Part shown: positions 1 through 10,664 of the stretch, in pieces
How positions within the stretch are numbered: position 1 is the stretch's first letter
How the letters are laid out: every line of letters starts with the position of its first letter
DNA from: Rhodocyclaceae bacterium
Lineage (GTDB): Bacteria; Pseudomonadota; Gammaproteobacteria; Burkholderiales; Rhodocyclaceae
Assembly: GCA_023230455.1 (NCBI GenBank)
Contig: JALNXH010000001.1
Span: 62,001 to 126,000 of the forward strand
Reading direction: 5' to 3'
Length of the DNA: 64,000 nucleotides
Position numbers and translations under genes: made by a program
Notes under the pieces: model-generated
What the model was told of the DNA's origin: nothing
The model's input: the letters and a program-made list of their open reading frames with translations, nothing else
Databases searched by the model: none

Positions 1-140
1 AAGAACAGGCGCTGGCCGCACGCTTCGCCATCCGCAGCATTCCGACCCTGATCATTTTCCAACTGGGGCACGAAGTCGCACGGCAGAGCGGCGCCATGGG
101 CGGCGCCGACCTCATGCGCTGGATTCAATCCCGGCGCTAA
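1..140 (+). CDS. trxC: Thioredoxin (TrxC-like), C-terminal fragment
   Basis: Only the last 46 codons are in the window; the gene runs off the left edge, reading from base 3. The visible part carries the thioredoxin cis-proline signature (IRSIPTLIIF) followed by GHEVARQSGAM, the usual end of the fold's beta4-beta5 and last helix. The wording resembles thioredoxin 2 (TrxC) more than TrxA. The CGPC active site and any N-terminal zinc motif lie outside, so the subtype is inferred. It would act as a cytosolic disulfide reductase. Confidence 0.8.
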   Translation, partial: EQALAARFAIRSIPTLIIFQLGHEVARQSGAMGGADLMRWIQSRR

Positions 141-251
141 GCCAATGTTTTATTAAACACATCTAAATTCAGCTAAAACGCCGGTAAAAATACCGCTCAA
201 GCCTGCATCGATGCGGTCGTTGACTGGGTCTCACCCCTTAGGACAACGGCC

Positions 252-1277
252 ATGAAAATCGCCAGCGCAACCCTCTCGATGCAGGCCAGCCATCAATTTG
301 CCCGTTATCACGAGGAATCCGAGTCGCTCAAGGTGTGGGTGGGCACACGCGCCGCCGCAGCAAACCCGGCGCCCTCCTCGGTGGTCCACCTTTCGCCCCA
401 GGCGCAGGCCGCGAGCATGACGGAAGAAGAATCCGATCCGAGACCCGGGGAAGACGCGCGACTGACGCTCATCCGGCAGATGATCGAGATGCTCACCGGC
501 CGACCGATCCGCCTGCTCACCCTCGGCGATCTGCAATCTGGCACGCCACCCATCGACCTGCCCGCCCCGAATGCGGCCGCGGCGCAGCCAGCGGCACGTG
601 TCCCGGCCGGCTACGGCATCGAATACGACTACCACGCGGTGGAAAGCGAGAGCGAATGGACCACCTTCTCGGCCAGCGGCACGATCCAGACCGCCGACGG
701 CCGCGCCCTTGAATTCAGCATCGACCTGTCGATGCGGCGCAGTTTCAGCCGTGAAACCAACATCAGCCTGCGTGCCGGCGACGCGGTGCGCAAGGATCCG
801 CTGGTGATCAATTTCGACGGCACAGCGGCGCAGCTCGCCGACCAACGCTTCGGCTTCGATCTGTTCGGCGACGGCAACACGGTACCCATCGCTCAGCTGA
901 CCGGTCAGAGCGGCTATCTTGCGCTGGACCGCAACGGCAACGGCCGTATCGACGACGGCCGTGAGCTGTTCGGGCCGGCAAGCGGCAGCGGCTTTGCCGA
1001 ACTCGGCGCGCTCGACCAGGACGGCAACGGCTGGATCGACGAAAACGATGCCGCCTTCGCCAAGCTGAGAATCTGGAGCCCCGACGGCAACGGCCGGGGA
1101 GAACTCTCGACCCTCGCCCGACACGGCGTCGGCGCGCTATTCACCGGCCAGGTCGCCACCCCCTTCGATCTGCGCGGCAACGCCAACAGCGACCTCGGCC
1201 GGATTGCGGCGAGCGGGCTGTATCTCGGCGAAGACGGTCGCGCCGGCACCTTGCAGGAAGTCGACCTGAGCATCTAA
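252..1277 (+). CDS. Conserved hypothetical protein with EF-hand/dockerin-like calcium loops
   Basis: A 341-aa protein with no signal peptide. Its C-terminal third has two Asp/Asn-rich loops, DRNGNGRIDDGRE and DQDGNGWIDENDA, each with the DxDxDG-like spacing of EF-hand or dockerin calcium loops. The second is followed by AFAKLRIWSPDGNG, a phrase seen in large RTX-type calcium-binding proteins. The N-terminus (MKIASATLSMQASHQFARYHE) is typical of a proteobacterial family of unknown function. The ATG at 252 is the first start after a 111-bp gap. It stands alone between the thioredoxin gene and grpE. Calcium binding is likely; the role is unknown. Confidence 0.7.
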   Translation: MKIASATLSMQASHQFARYHEESESLKVWVGTRAAAANPAPSSVVHLSPQAQAASMTEEESDPRPGEDARLTLIRQMIEMLTGRPIRLLTLGDLQSGTPPIDLPAPNAAAAQPAARVPAGYGIEYDYHAVESESEWTTFSASGTIQTADGRALEFSIDLSMRRSFSRETNISLRAGDAVRKDPLVINFDGTAAQLADQRFGFDLFGDGNTVPIAQLTGQSGYLALDRNGNGRIDDGRELFGPASGSGFAELGALDQDGNGWIDENDAAFAKLRIWSPDGNGRGELSTLARHGVGALFTGQVATPFDLRGNANSDLGRIAASGLYLGEDGRAGTLQEVDLSI

Positions 1278-1327
1278 GCAACGGTCCCGCCCCATGCAGG
1301 GCGCCGGAAAATAATTCCGCGGGGACA

Positions 1328-1355
1328 CTTGAAAGCGGGCGATCGGCCGCCATAT
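1328..1355 (+). promoter_or_regulatory. Sigma-32 (heat-shock) type promoter of grpE
   Basis: CTTGAAA at 1328-1334 matches the RpoH -35 exactly. After 13 bases, CGCCATAT at 1348-1355 matches the CCCCATnT -10 at seven of eight positions. It lies 34 bp before the grpE ATG. Spacing and sequence are what RpoH promoters of proteobacterial chaperone genes show. Confidence 0.8.
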
Positions 1356-1388
1356 GGAGGCGATCATCCTCGTTACGCCCCTTTAGCC

Positions 1389-1934
1389 ATGTCGGAAAAC
1401 CCCGAATCCCTGCTCCCCGAGCACGATGCCGTTCCCATTGAAGCCCCGGCCGCGACCACCGAGCCGGAAATCATGCCGAGCCTGGAGGAAATGCTCAAGG
1501 CCGCCGAATTGAAGGCCAGCGAGCATCACGATGCCTGGCTGCGCGCCAAGGCGGAGAGCGAGAATATCCGCCGCCGCGCCCAGGAAGACATCGCCAAGGC
1601 AGGCAAGTTCGCCGTCGAACGCTTCGCCGGTGAACTGCTGGCAGTAAAGGACAGTCTGGAAGCCGCGCTGGCCAACGAAAACCAGAGCGCCGAAGCGCTC
1701 AAGTCCGGCGTCGAACTGACCCTCAAGCAACTGGTCGCGGCGTTCGAGAAATCCAGCCTGAACGAACTCAGCCCGCTCGGCGAGAAATTCGATCCGCACA
1801 AGCACCAGGCCATCGGCCAACTCGAAGCCGAGGGTGAACCGAACACCGTGCTCAACGTGCTGCAAAAAGGCTACGTGCTCCACGAACGGGTGATCCGCCC
1901 GGCGCTGGTGATGGTTTCCAAAGCCAAGGCTTGA
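1389..1934 (+). CDS. grpE: Nucleotide exchange factor GrpE
   Basis: A 181-aa protein of normal GrpE length. It has an acidic N-terminal tail, a long charged coiled coil (about 30-75), and the C-terminal beta domain ending FDPHKHQAIGQ...VLQKGYVLHERVIRPALVMVSK, the family signature. It releases ADP from DnaK. The ATG at 1389 was chosen over an in-frame upstream TTG because that TTG falls inside the heat-shock -35 box and the protein begins normally at MSENPES. It is first in the grpE-dnaK-dnaJ order; hrcA is not present beside it, consistent with RpoH-type control. Confidence 0.97.
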   Translation: MSENPESLLPEHDAVPIEAPAATTEPEIMPSLEEMLKAAELKASEHHDAWLRAKAESENIRRRAQEDIAKAGKFAVERFAGELLAVKDSLEAALANENQSAEALKSGVELTLKQLVAAFEKSSLNELSPLGEKFDPHKHQAIGQLEAEGEPNTVLNVLQKGYVLHERVIRPALVMVSKAKA

Positions 1935-2048
1935 AATCCGGGTCACAAACCCAACTTAAGCAACAGGTTAATTATTGCGGGGAGCGTGGCATAAAGAGGA
2001 TTTGACCCCTCGCCGCCCGCCCCTCACCCCACACTGAAAGGAATCGAA

Positions 2049-3974
<1,926 letters not shown>

Positions 3975-4001
3975 ACCGGACACTTTCACGCCGGTTCATG
4001 T

Positions 4002-4042
4002 GGCCGAGTTGAAGCGGGCGCGTAGCGCCCCTTAACTCGGCC
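4002..4042 (+). other. Long stem-loop in the dnaK-dnaJ spacer
   Basis: GGCCGAGTT (4002-4010) pairs with AACTCGGCC (4034-4042). Inside it GGGCGC (4016-4021) pairs with GCGCCC (4025-4030) around a GTA loop. No T-run follows, so it is not a canonical intrinsic terminator. It could stabilise the dnaK 3' end or lower dnaJ output relative to dnaK. Confidence 0.7.
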
Positions 4043-4072
4043 TTTGCACTCGTTAGACAGACTTGAGAAGAC

Positions 4073-5200
4073 ATGGCAAAACGCGACTTTTACGAAATCC
4101 TCGGGGTCAATCGGGATGCCTCCGACGACGAAATCAAGAAGGCCTACCGCAAGCTGGCCATGAAGTTCCATCCGGACCGCAATCCGGACAACCCCAAGGC
4201 CGAGGAGCAGTTCAAGGAGGCCAAGCAGGCCTACGAGATTCTCTCCGACAGCCAGAAACGTGCGGCCTACGATCAGTACGGCCACGCCGGCGTCGATCCG
4301 CAGGCCGGCATGGGCGGAGGCGGTGCCGGCGGCTTCGCCGATGCCTTCTCCGACATTTTCGGCGACATCTTCGGCGGCGGCGGTGGCCGTGGTGGTGGCG
4401 GCCGTTCCAATGTCTATCGCGGCGCCGACCTGCGTTACAACCTGGAAGTGTCGCTGGAGGATGCCGCCCGCGGTTCCGAGAGCCGCATCCGCATTCCGAC
4501 CATGGAGGAATGCGAATCCTGCTCCGGCAGCGGCGCCAAGAAAGGCACCGAAGCCAAGACCTGCCCGACCTGTAACGGCCACGGCCAGGTACGCATGCAG
4601 CAGGGCTTCTTTTCGATCCAGCAGGCCTGCCCGAAATGCCACGGCACCGGACGCTACGTGCCGAACCCCTGCCCCAGCTGTCACGGCGCCGGTCGCGTCA
4701 AGCAGCACAAGACGCTGTCGGTGAAGATTCCTGCCGGGATCGACGAGGGCGATCGCATCCGTCTCAGCGGCGAAGGCGAACCCGGCGTCAACGGCGGCCC
4801 ACCGGGCGACCTGTACGTGCAGATCCACCTTAAGCCACACACCGTATTTCAGCGCGACCATGACGACCTGCATTGCGAAATGCCGATCAGTTTCGCCACT
4901 GCGGCGCTCGGCGGCGAGATCGAAATCCCCACCCTCGATGGCGCGGCGCGGCTGAAAATTCCCGCCGAAACCCAAAGTGGAAAGGTATTCCGCCTGCGCG
5001 GCAAGGGCATCAAGGGCGTCCGCAGCATCAGCCGCGGCGACCTGCTCTGTCACGTGGCCGTGGAAACGCCGGTCAGTCTCACCGAACAGCAGAAGGAACT
5101 GTTACGCCAGTTCGAGGCCATCAGCCAGGAACACGCGGGACGCCACAATCCCAAGGCGCAGTCGTGGATGGACAAGGTGAAGGAATTCTTCTCCGGTTGA
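4073..5200 (+). CDS. dnaJ: Chaperone DnaJ (Hsp40)
   Basis: 375 aa, type I DnaJ. The J domain has the HPD triad at residues 33-35. It is followed by a Gly/Phe-rich linker and four zinc repeats (CESCSGSG, CPTCNGHG, CPKCHGTG, CPSCHGAG), then the two C-terminal substrate-binding domains. It stimulates the DnaK ATPase and delivers clients. It lies 98 bp after dnaK, beyond a strong stem-loop, and is followed by an intrinsic terminator. Confidence 0.99.
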   Translation: MAKRDFYEILGVNRDASDDEIKKAYRKLAMKFHPDRNPDNPKAEEQFKEAKQAYEILSDSQKRAAYDQYGHAGVDPQAGMGGGGAGGFADAFSDIFGDIFGGGGGRGGGGRSNVYRGADLRYNLEVSLEDAARGSESRIRIPTMEECESCSGSGAKKGTEAKTCPTCNGHGQVRMQQGFFSIQQACPKCHGTGRYVPNPCPSCHGAGRVKQHKTLSVKIPAGIDEGDRIRLSGEGEPGVNGGPPGDLYVQIHLKPHTVFQRDHDDLHCEMPISFATAALGGEIEIPTLDGAARLKIPAETQSGKVFRLRGKGIKGVRSISRGDLLCHVAVETPVSLTEQQKELLRQFEAISQEHAGRHNPKAQSWMDKVKEFFSG

Positions 5201-5228
5201 GCGGCCCCGCACTGCCCAGGGCAAAGCA

Positions 5229-5260
5229 AAAAGCGGACGCCGGGCGTCCGCTTTTTTTGT
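5229..5260 (+). terminator. Intrinsic terminator after dnaJ
   Basis: AAGCGGACGC and GCGTCCGCTT form a stem of about ten base pairs around a short loop, followed by a run of seven T. It also has an A-run on the left, so it may serve the converging gene on the minus strand as well. Confidence 0.9.
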
Positions 5261-5266
5261 CCGCCG

Positions 5267-6223
5267 TCAGGGCACTCCGGCGTCGCAGCAGATCTGGATC
5301 TCCACCGTGACGTGGACGATCTCCTCGTGGACGGAGAGCCATTCGCGCACCCGGCTCGGCGTCAATGCCTTGTCCGCGGTGACGATGCAAATCGCGCAGG
5401 CGTAGGCGTGCTTGCCGACGCGCCAGACATGCAAATCGGTGATGCGGCATTCACCGTCGCGGCCGCTTGACTCGATCGCCTCGCGGATTTCGCCAACCAC
5501 CGGATGATCCATTTCCCGATCCAGCAGCACCGCTCCGGTTTCTTTCAGCAGATTACGCGCCCAGATCGCGACCAACCCGGCGCCGACGATGCCCATCGCC
5601 GGATCGAGCCACGACCACCCGTAAAACCAGCCGCCGCCGAGGGCGACGATCGCCAGCACCGAGGTCGCCGCATCGGCGATCACATGCAGGTAAGCCGACT
5701 TCAGGTTGAGGTCGTGATGATGGGCGACGCCGGGATGGCTGTGATGGCCATGGCCGTCATGATGATCGTGGGCACCGCCGAGAATTCCGGCACAGACCAG
5801 ATTGACCACCAAGCCCAGCACGGCCACGGCGATCGCCTCCGGATAATGAATGGTCTGCGGCGCAAGCAACCTTTCGACCGAGCCGAAAATCATCAACGCC
5901 GCGATCCCAAGCAGAAAGATCGCACTGGCGAAACCACCCAGCACCTCGACTTTCCAAGTACCGAAGGCGAAGCGCGGATCGCCGGCATGGCGCCGCGCAG
6001 TGGCGTAGGCATAGGCGCTGAGACCGATGGCGACCGCATGGGAACTCATGTGCCAGCCGTCGGCCTGCAAGGCCATCGAGTTGTACCACCAGCCGGCCGC
6101 GATCTCGATCACCATCGTCGCGGCAGTAATCAGCATGACGAGGCGGGTTCCGCGCTCGGCCGCGCGGTTGCCGCTATCGAAAACATGGCTGTGGGTCCAG
6201 GCGGAAAGATCGTGTTGATGCAC
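5267..6223 (-). CDS. dmeF: CDF-family divalent metal exporter, DmeF-like
   Basis: A 318-aa cation diffusion facilitator with six predicted membrane segments. Metal-site motifs of the family are visible: ADGWHMSSH in TM2 and HVIADAATS in TM5. A His-rich loop (GAHDHHDGHGHH...) lies between TM4 and TM5, and a cytoplasmic C-terminal domain follows. The start HQHDLSAWTHSHVF is characteristic of DmeF (Co/Ni efflux). GTG at 6223 was chosen because AGGAG sits 8 bases upstream and the protein then begins at the conserved HDLS motif; an in-frame ATG at 6307 is the alternative. It is divergent from the GST gene. Substrate is inferred from family. Confidence 0.85.
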   Translation of the reverse strand: MHQHDLSAWTHSHVFDSGNRAAERGTRLVMLITAATMVIEIAAGWWYNSMALQADGWHMSSHAVAIGLSAYAYATARRHAGDPRFAFGTWKVEVLGGFASAIFLLGIAALMIFGSVERLLAPQTIHYPEAIAVAVLGLVVNLVCAGILGGAHDHHDGHGHHSHPGVAHHHDLNLKSAYLHVIADAATSVLAIVALGGGWFYGWSWLDPAMGIVGAGLVAIWARNLLKETGAVLLDREMDHPVVGEIREAIESSGRDGECRITDLHVWRVGKHAYACAICIVTADKALTPSRVREWLSVHEEIVHVTVEIQICCDAGVP

Positions 6224-6340
6224 TGCATCGGCTCCTGCGCGTTGGTCGTTGCCGGAATGATAAAGCCTGCCACCGACTTCCAGCGAACGCTGCGATGGAG
6301 TTAGCATGGCGCCACCCGCCCCGATAGAGGTGACACTTCG

Positions 6341-6973
6341 ATGCTGCTCTACGACTACCATCCCGCCCCCAGCCCACGCCGCGTTCGTATCTTTCTCGCC
6401 GAAAAAACGCTGAGCGTACCGATCCGCGCTGTCGACCTGGCAAAGCGTGAACAACTCGCCGACGACTACCGGGCGAAAAATCCGCGCTGCACCGTGCCGA
6501 TGCTGGAACTCGACGACGGCAGCTGCCTCTGGGACACGCTGGCAATCTGCGAATACATCGAGTCGCTGCAGCCGAGCCCGCCGCTGTTCGGCCGCTCCGC
6601 CCTGGATCATGCGCGGGTGGTGATGTGGTATCAGCGCATCGAGCTCGATGGGTTTCTGGCGACCGCGGACGTGTTTCGCAACGCCAACCCGGCATTCAAG
6701 GACCGGGCGCTGTTCGGGCCGCTGCCGACCGCGCAGATCCCGGCACTGATCGAGCGCAGCCGACCGCGGGTACGGCAGTTCTATCTCGACATGGATGCGC
6801 GGCTGGCCGCATCGGAATACGTTGCCGGCGACTTTTTCTCCCTGGCCGACATCCAGTTGCTCTGCGTCGTGGACTTCGCCATGGGCTGGGGGCGCATGCC
6901 GCTACCCGCCGAATGCGCCGCGCTCGCCGCGTGGCATGCGAAGGTTGGCGCGCGACCAAGCGCGAGCGCCTAA
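6341..6973 (+). CDS. Glutathione S-transferase family protein
   Basis: 210 aa with an N-terminal thioredoxin-like domain. YHPAPSPRRVRIFLAEK holds the Ser/Pro glutathione-site region, and CTVPMLELDDGSCLWDT contains the cis-proline VP. An all-helical C-terminal domain follows. The usual ES motif that contacts the glutathione glutamyl group is DT here. It probably conjugates or reduces an electrophile with glutathione; the substrate is unknown. Confidence 0.85.
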   Translation: MLLYDYHPAPSPRRVRIFLAEKTLSVPIRAVDLAKREQLADDYRAKNPRCTVPMLELDDGSCLWDTLAICEYIESLQPSPPLFGRSALDHARVVMWYQRIELDGFLATADVFRNANPAFKDRALFGPLPTAQIPALIERSRPRVRQFYLDMDARLAASEYVAGDFFSLADIQLLCVVDFAMGWGRMPLPAECAALAAWHAKVGARPSASA

Positions 6974-6992
6974 CCCGCACGCGGATACCGGA

Positions 6993-7871
6993 TCAACGGG
7001 CGGCCGGCTGGGTCGCCTGCTCCCAGCCGAGAATCGCCAGCTTGCGCTGGCGGCCCCAGCGGTAGTGGCCGACCACGCCGCTTTCGCGGATCACCCGGTG
7101 GCAAGGGATCAGCCAGGCTACCGCGTTGGCCGCCACCGCATTGCCGACGGCACGCGCCGCGCTCGGCCGGTCCAGCGCCTCGGCCAGACTGCCGTAACTC
7201 ACCATCCGTCCCGGCGGCACGGCGAGCAAAGCCTCCCAGACCTTGAGCTGGAACACCGAACCGCTGACGCAAAGCGAAAGCACGCTGCGCTCGGCGGACC
7301 CCCGCGGCGCCAGAAAAGCCGCAGCCAGCGGTGCCAGCCGATCGTTCGGCGCGGGCTGCCACACAGCCTCCGGATAAGCCCGCCGCAGCTCGGCGAGCAG
7401 CGCTTCCCGCTCCCCGGCGTCGGCAATGAATTCGAGCCGATGCAAGCCGCGCGGCGCGAACACCGCCAGCGCACTGCCGAAAGGCGTATCGACCTCGCCC
7501 CAGTACATCGGCTGGCCGCGCACCGCTGCCTTGAACTCGCCCGGCGTCATGCCTTCGTAGCGAACGAACAGATCGTGCAATCGCGCCTCTCCGGACAGCC
7601 CGCAGGCCAGCGCCGCGTCAAGCAGGCTGGCGGCATCGTCCAAATGCGCCCGCGCCGCCTCCTTGGTGATGAACTGGACGAAGCGTTTTGGACTGACCCC
7701 GGCCCAGCGCGTGAACAATCGCTGCAAATGGAATTCGGAGAGGCCGATGCGCTCAGCGACCCACGCCAGCGAGGGTTGCTGCCGCCAATGGACGGAAAGC
7801 AGTTCGACCGTTTCGCTGATGCGCGCAAAATCGCGCGATGGGTCGGTTTTGACAATGGCGGCAACGGGCAT
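6993..7871 (-). CDS. Ada-like protein: AraC-type HTH fused to O6-methylguanine-DNA methyltransferase
   Basis: 292 aa. The N-terminal half is an AraC-type DNA-binding domain (LAWVAERIGLSEFHLQRLF ... GEARLHDLFVRYEGMTPGEFK). The C-terminal half is an Ogt/AGT domain with the suicide-cysteine motif IPCHRVI (Cys257). The zinc-binding N-terminal domain of E. coli Ada, which reads methyl phosphotriesters, is absent. The protein should repair O6-alkylguanine and may regulate without the classical Ada switch. ATG at 7871 was preferred over an in-frame start 39 bp upstream because the conserved part begins just after it. Confidence 0.9.
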   Translation of the reverse strand: MPVAAIVKTDPSRDFARISETVELLSVHWRQQPSLAWVAERIGLSEFHLQRLFTRWAGVSPKRFVQFITKEAARAHLDDAASLLDAALACGLSGEARLHDLFVRYEGMTPGEFKAAVRGQPMYWGEVDTPFGSALAVFAPRGLHRLEFIADAGEREALLAELRRAYPEAVWQPAPNDRLAPLAAAFLAPRGSAERSVLSLCVSGSVFQLKVWEALLAVPPGRMVSYGSLAEALDRPSAARAVGNAVAANAVAWLIPCHRVIRESGVVGHYRWGRQRKLAILGWEQATQPAAR

Positions 7872-7964
7872 GGAACGGCTCCGAACTTGGATACGCCGCC
7901 ATTTCACCACTCCGGGCCGAGCAGCGCGACCCGATTCTTGCGATTTTGTTAAGACGGGAGCGAC

Positions 7965-9341
7965 TCAGGCGCGACGCCAGGTGGTGCCGTGCGGGCCGTC
8001 CTCCAGAATCACGCCGGCCGCTTTGAGTTCGTCGCGGAGGCGGTCGGATTCGGCGAAATTCCGCGCCTTCTTGGCCTCGGCACGGGCGGCGATACGCACA
8101 TCGATCTCGGCGGCGGACAACCCGTCGGCTTGCGCCGGGGCACCCTGCAGGAAGGCCGTCGGATCGCGCTGCAACAGCCCCAGCACACCGGCAAGTCCCT
8201 TGAGCTGCGCGGCCAGCGCATGGTCGCCGCGATTCACGGCCGCCGCCAGATCGAACAACACGGCCATCGCTTCGGGGGTGCCGAAATCGTCGTCCATCGC
8301 CGTCTTGAAGCGCACGGCATGGGCCTCCTTCCAGTCCACTGCGGCCTCGCCGGCGAAGCCCTTGAGTGCGGTATACAGACGGGTCAGCGCATGCTGCGCA
8401 TCGTCGAGATGGGCGTCGGAATAGTTGAGCGGGCTGCGGTAATGCGCGCGCAGGATGAAGAAGCGCACCACCTCCGGATCGTAGCGCTTGAGCACTTCGC
8501 GGATGGTGAAGAAATTGCCCAGCGACTTGGACATCTTCTCGTCGTCTACGCGGACGAAGCCATTGTGCAGCCAGTAGTTGACGAAGGGATGGGCGTGCGC
8601 CCCTTCGGACTGGGCGATCTCGTTCTCGTGATGGGGGAATTGCAGATCCTGGCCGCCGCCATGGATGTCGAAGTGTTCGCCGAGCAGGTCGGAACTCATC
8701 GCCGAGCACTCGATATGCCAGCCGGGCCGCCCCTCACCCCACGGCGAGGACCACTTGGCTTCACCCGGTTCGTTCTGTTTGGCGTGCTTCCAGAGCACGA
8801 AGTCGAGCGGATCGCGCTTGCCTTCGGTCACGTCCACCCGTTCGCCGGCGCGCAGGTCGTCCAGCGTCTTGCCGGAGAGCTTGCCGTAGCCGGGGAATCC
8901 GCGCACGGCGAAGCAGACGTCGTTGTTGCCGGCCACATAGGCGAGGGAATTGCGTTCCAGCTTGCTGATCAGGTCGAGCATCTGCGGCACGTAATCGGTG
9001 GCACGCGGCTCACGGTCCGGACGCAGCACACCGAGCGCGTCGGCATCCTCGTGCATCGCGGCGATGAAACGGTCGGTCAGGGTGCGAATGCTTTCGCCGT
9101 TCTCGACGGCGCGCTTGATGATCTTGTCGTCGATGTCGGTGATGTTGCGCACATAGGTGACGTCGAACCCACTGATCCGCAACCAGCGTGCCACCATGTC
9201 GAACACCACCATGACACGGGCGTGGCCAAGGTGGCAGTAATCGTAGACCGTCATGCCGCAGACGTACATGCGCACCTTGCCCGGCTCGATAGGCACGAAG
9301 TCCTGCTTCTCGCGCGCCAGGGAGTTGTGGAGCTTCAGCAT
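7965..9341 (-). CDS. cysS: Cysteinyl-tRNA synthetase
   Basis: 458 aa, class I synthetase of normal length. Visible motifs: MYVCGMTVYDYCHLGHAR (HIGH-type signature with zinc Cys), GWHIECSAMS and HGGGQDLQFPHHENE (zinc ligands), and KMSKSLGNF. The C-terminal DALR-type helical domain and tail are present. It charges tRNA-Cys in the cytosol and is divergent from the TPR gene. Confidence 0.98.
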   Translation of the reverse strand: MLKLHNSLAREKQDFVPIEPGKVRMYVCGMTVYDYCHLGHARVMVVFDMVARWLRISGFDVTYVRNITDIDDKIIKRAVENGESIRTLTDRFIAAMHEDADALGVLRPDREPRATDYVPQMLDLISKLERNSLAYVAGNNDVCFAVRGFPGYGKLSGKTLDDLRAGERVDVTEGKRDPLDFVLWKHAKQNEPGEAKWSSPWGEGRPGWHIECSAMSSDLLGEHFDIHGGGQDLQFPHHENEIAQSEGAHAHPFVNYWLHNGFVRVDDEKMSKSLGNFFTIREVLKRYDPEVVRFFILRAHYRSPLNYSDAHLDDAQHALTRLYTALKGFAGEAAVDWKEAHAVRFKTAMDDDFGTPEAMAVLFDLAAAVNRGDHALAAQLKGLAGVLGLLQRDPTAFLQGAPAQADGLSAAEIDVRIAARAEAKKARNFAESDRLRDELKAAGVILEDGPHGTTWRRA

Positions 9342-9508
9342 GGAATTAATTCGGAAGACGTTGATAACGTATACGCAAACCGGGAGGAAACCCGGGAACC
9401 TGCCAGTGTTCCGTCCTTACGGTTGCGCTGCGGTTTGTTGAAATCGGGTTTGGCTTTCTTGCTAAAATCGCCGATCATCCCCAAACCCGCAGTACGACTG
9501 AGTATAGC

Positions 9509-10663
9509 ATGCACCGTTTCGTCTCCCCCCTGCATCACAGACTCCTCCTCGTCGCTGCCGCGGCCAGTTTCGGCCTGAGCTTACCGGCCTCCGCAGGCCC
9601 CGCTCAGGACGTTCAGCAACTGATTCGGCAGGGGCAGCACACTCAAGCGCTGGAACAGATCGACAAGATGTTGGTCGACAAACCCCGCGATGCGCAGGGC
9701 CGGTTCCTTCGTGGCGTCGTATTAACCGAAATGGGACGTACCCAGGAAGCCATCAGCCTATTCTCCAAGCTGACCGAGGACTACCCGAATCTGCCCGAAC
9801 CGTACAACAATCTCGCGGTGATCTACGCCCAACAGAAACAGTACGACAAAGCCAAGCAATCGCTGGAAAAGGCCATTCGCACGCATCCCGCCTACGCCAC
9901 CGCCCACGAAAACCTCGGCGACATTTATGCGCGGATGGCCAGCCAAGCCTACGATAAGGCCCTTCAACTTGACTCGGCCAACGCAACCGCGCAGACCAAG
10001 CTGGCGATGATCAAGGATCTGATCGGCGTTTCGGCCCGCGGCGCGACCGCCAAGCCGACCGCAACCGCCAACGCGCAGACGCCGCCCGCGGCACCGGCCG
10101 CCCCCACCGCATCCGTTTCCGTTGCCCCGCCGGCGCCGAAACCGCCGGAGCCGGCGAAAGTCGCCGTCGTCACGCCCGTTCAACCGCCGCCGGCCGTGGC
10201 AGCACCGGCAGAAACCAAGCCAGCGGCCGTCGCTGCAACGCCCACGGTCGCCGCAGCAGCGATCGCACCGCAAGTGCCGCCGACCAAACCGCAAGCACCG
10301 GCCAAACCGGTTGCCGGAGACGGGCCCGGCGACGTAGGCAAGGTGATCAATTCCTGGGCCGGCGATTGGTCGAAAAAGGACGTGAAGGCCTATCTTTCCC
10401 ACTACGCCAAGGACTTCAAGACTCCGGGCGGAAGCGCCCGCAGCGAATGGGAAGCCGAGCGCACCCAGCGCATCCGCAAGCCCGGTACGATCCAAGTGAA
10501 CGTCGAAGGGTTGAAGATCAGCGTCGAAGGCGGCGAACGTGCCACCGCCCGCTTCCGCCAGTTCTACAAGTCGGCGGGACTGAAGACATCCAGCAATAAG
10601 ACGTTGGAACTGGTGAAACGTGACGGCCGCTGGCAGATTCAGCAGGAACGCATCGGCAACTGA
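9509..10663 (+). CDS. Secreted TPR protein with C-terminal Cds6/NTF2-like domain
   Basis: 384 aa. A signal peptide (residues about 1-30, cleavage near PASA-GP) is followed by three or four TPR-type helix pairs (about 32-165), a Pro/Ala/Lys-rich linker (about 175-270) and an NTF2-like domain (about 280-384, starting INSWAGDWSKKDVKAYLSHY). The same domain closes the L,D-transpeptidase encoded 1 bp downstream, so the two probably work together in the periplasm on peptidoglycan. The exact function is not known. It is divergent from cysS. Confidence 0.8.
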   Translation: MHRFVSPLHHRLLLVAAAASFGLSLPASAGPAQDVQQLIRQGQHTQALEQIDKMLVDKPRDAQGRFLRGVVLTEMGRTQEAISLFSKLTEDYPNLPEPYNNLAVIYAQQKQYDKAKQSLEKAIRTHPAYATAHENLGDIYARMASQAYDKALQLDSANATAQTKLAMIKDLIGVSARGATAKPTATANAQTPPAAPAAPTASVSVAPPAPKPPEPAKVAVVTPVQPPPAVAAPAETKPAAVAATPTVAAAAIAPQVPPTKPQAPAKPVAGDGPGDVGKVINSWAGDWSKKDVKAYLSHYAKDFKTPGGSARSEWEAERTQRIRKPGTIQVNVEGLKISVEGGERATARFRQFYKSAGLKTSSNKTLELVKRDGRWQIQQERIGN

Positions 10664-10664
10664 G

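Noticed and set aside
1998..2040. A second sigma-32 promoter directly before dnaK (TTGACCC ... CCCCACAC)
   Set aside because: The -35 lacks the GAAA part and the -10 match is poor. The promoter before grpE explains heat-shock expression of both genes.
4002..4042. Intrinsic terminator between dnaK and dnaJ
   Set aside because: The stem is strong, but only three T follow, and dnaJ downstream has no obvious separate promoter.
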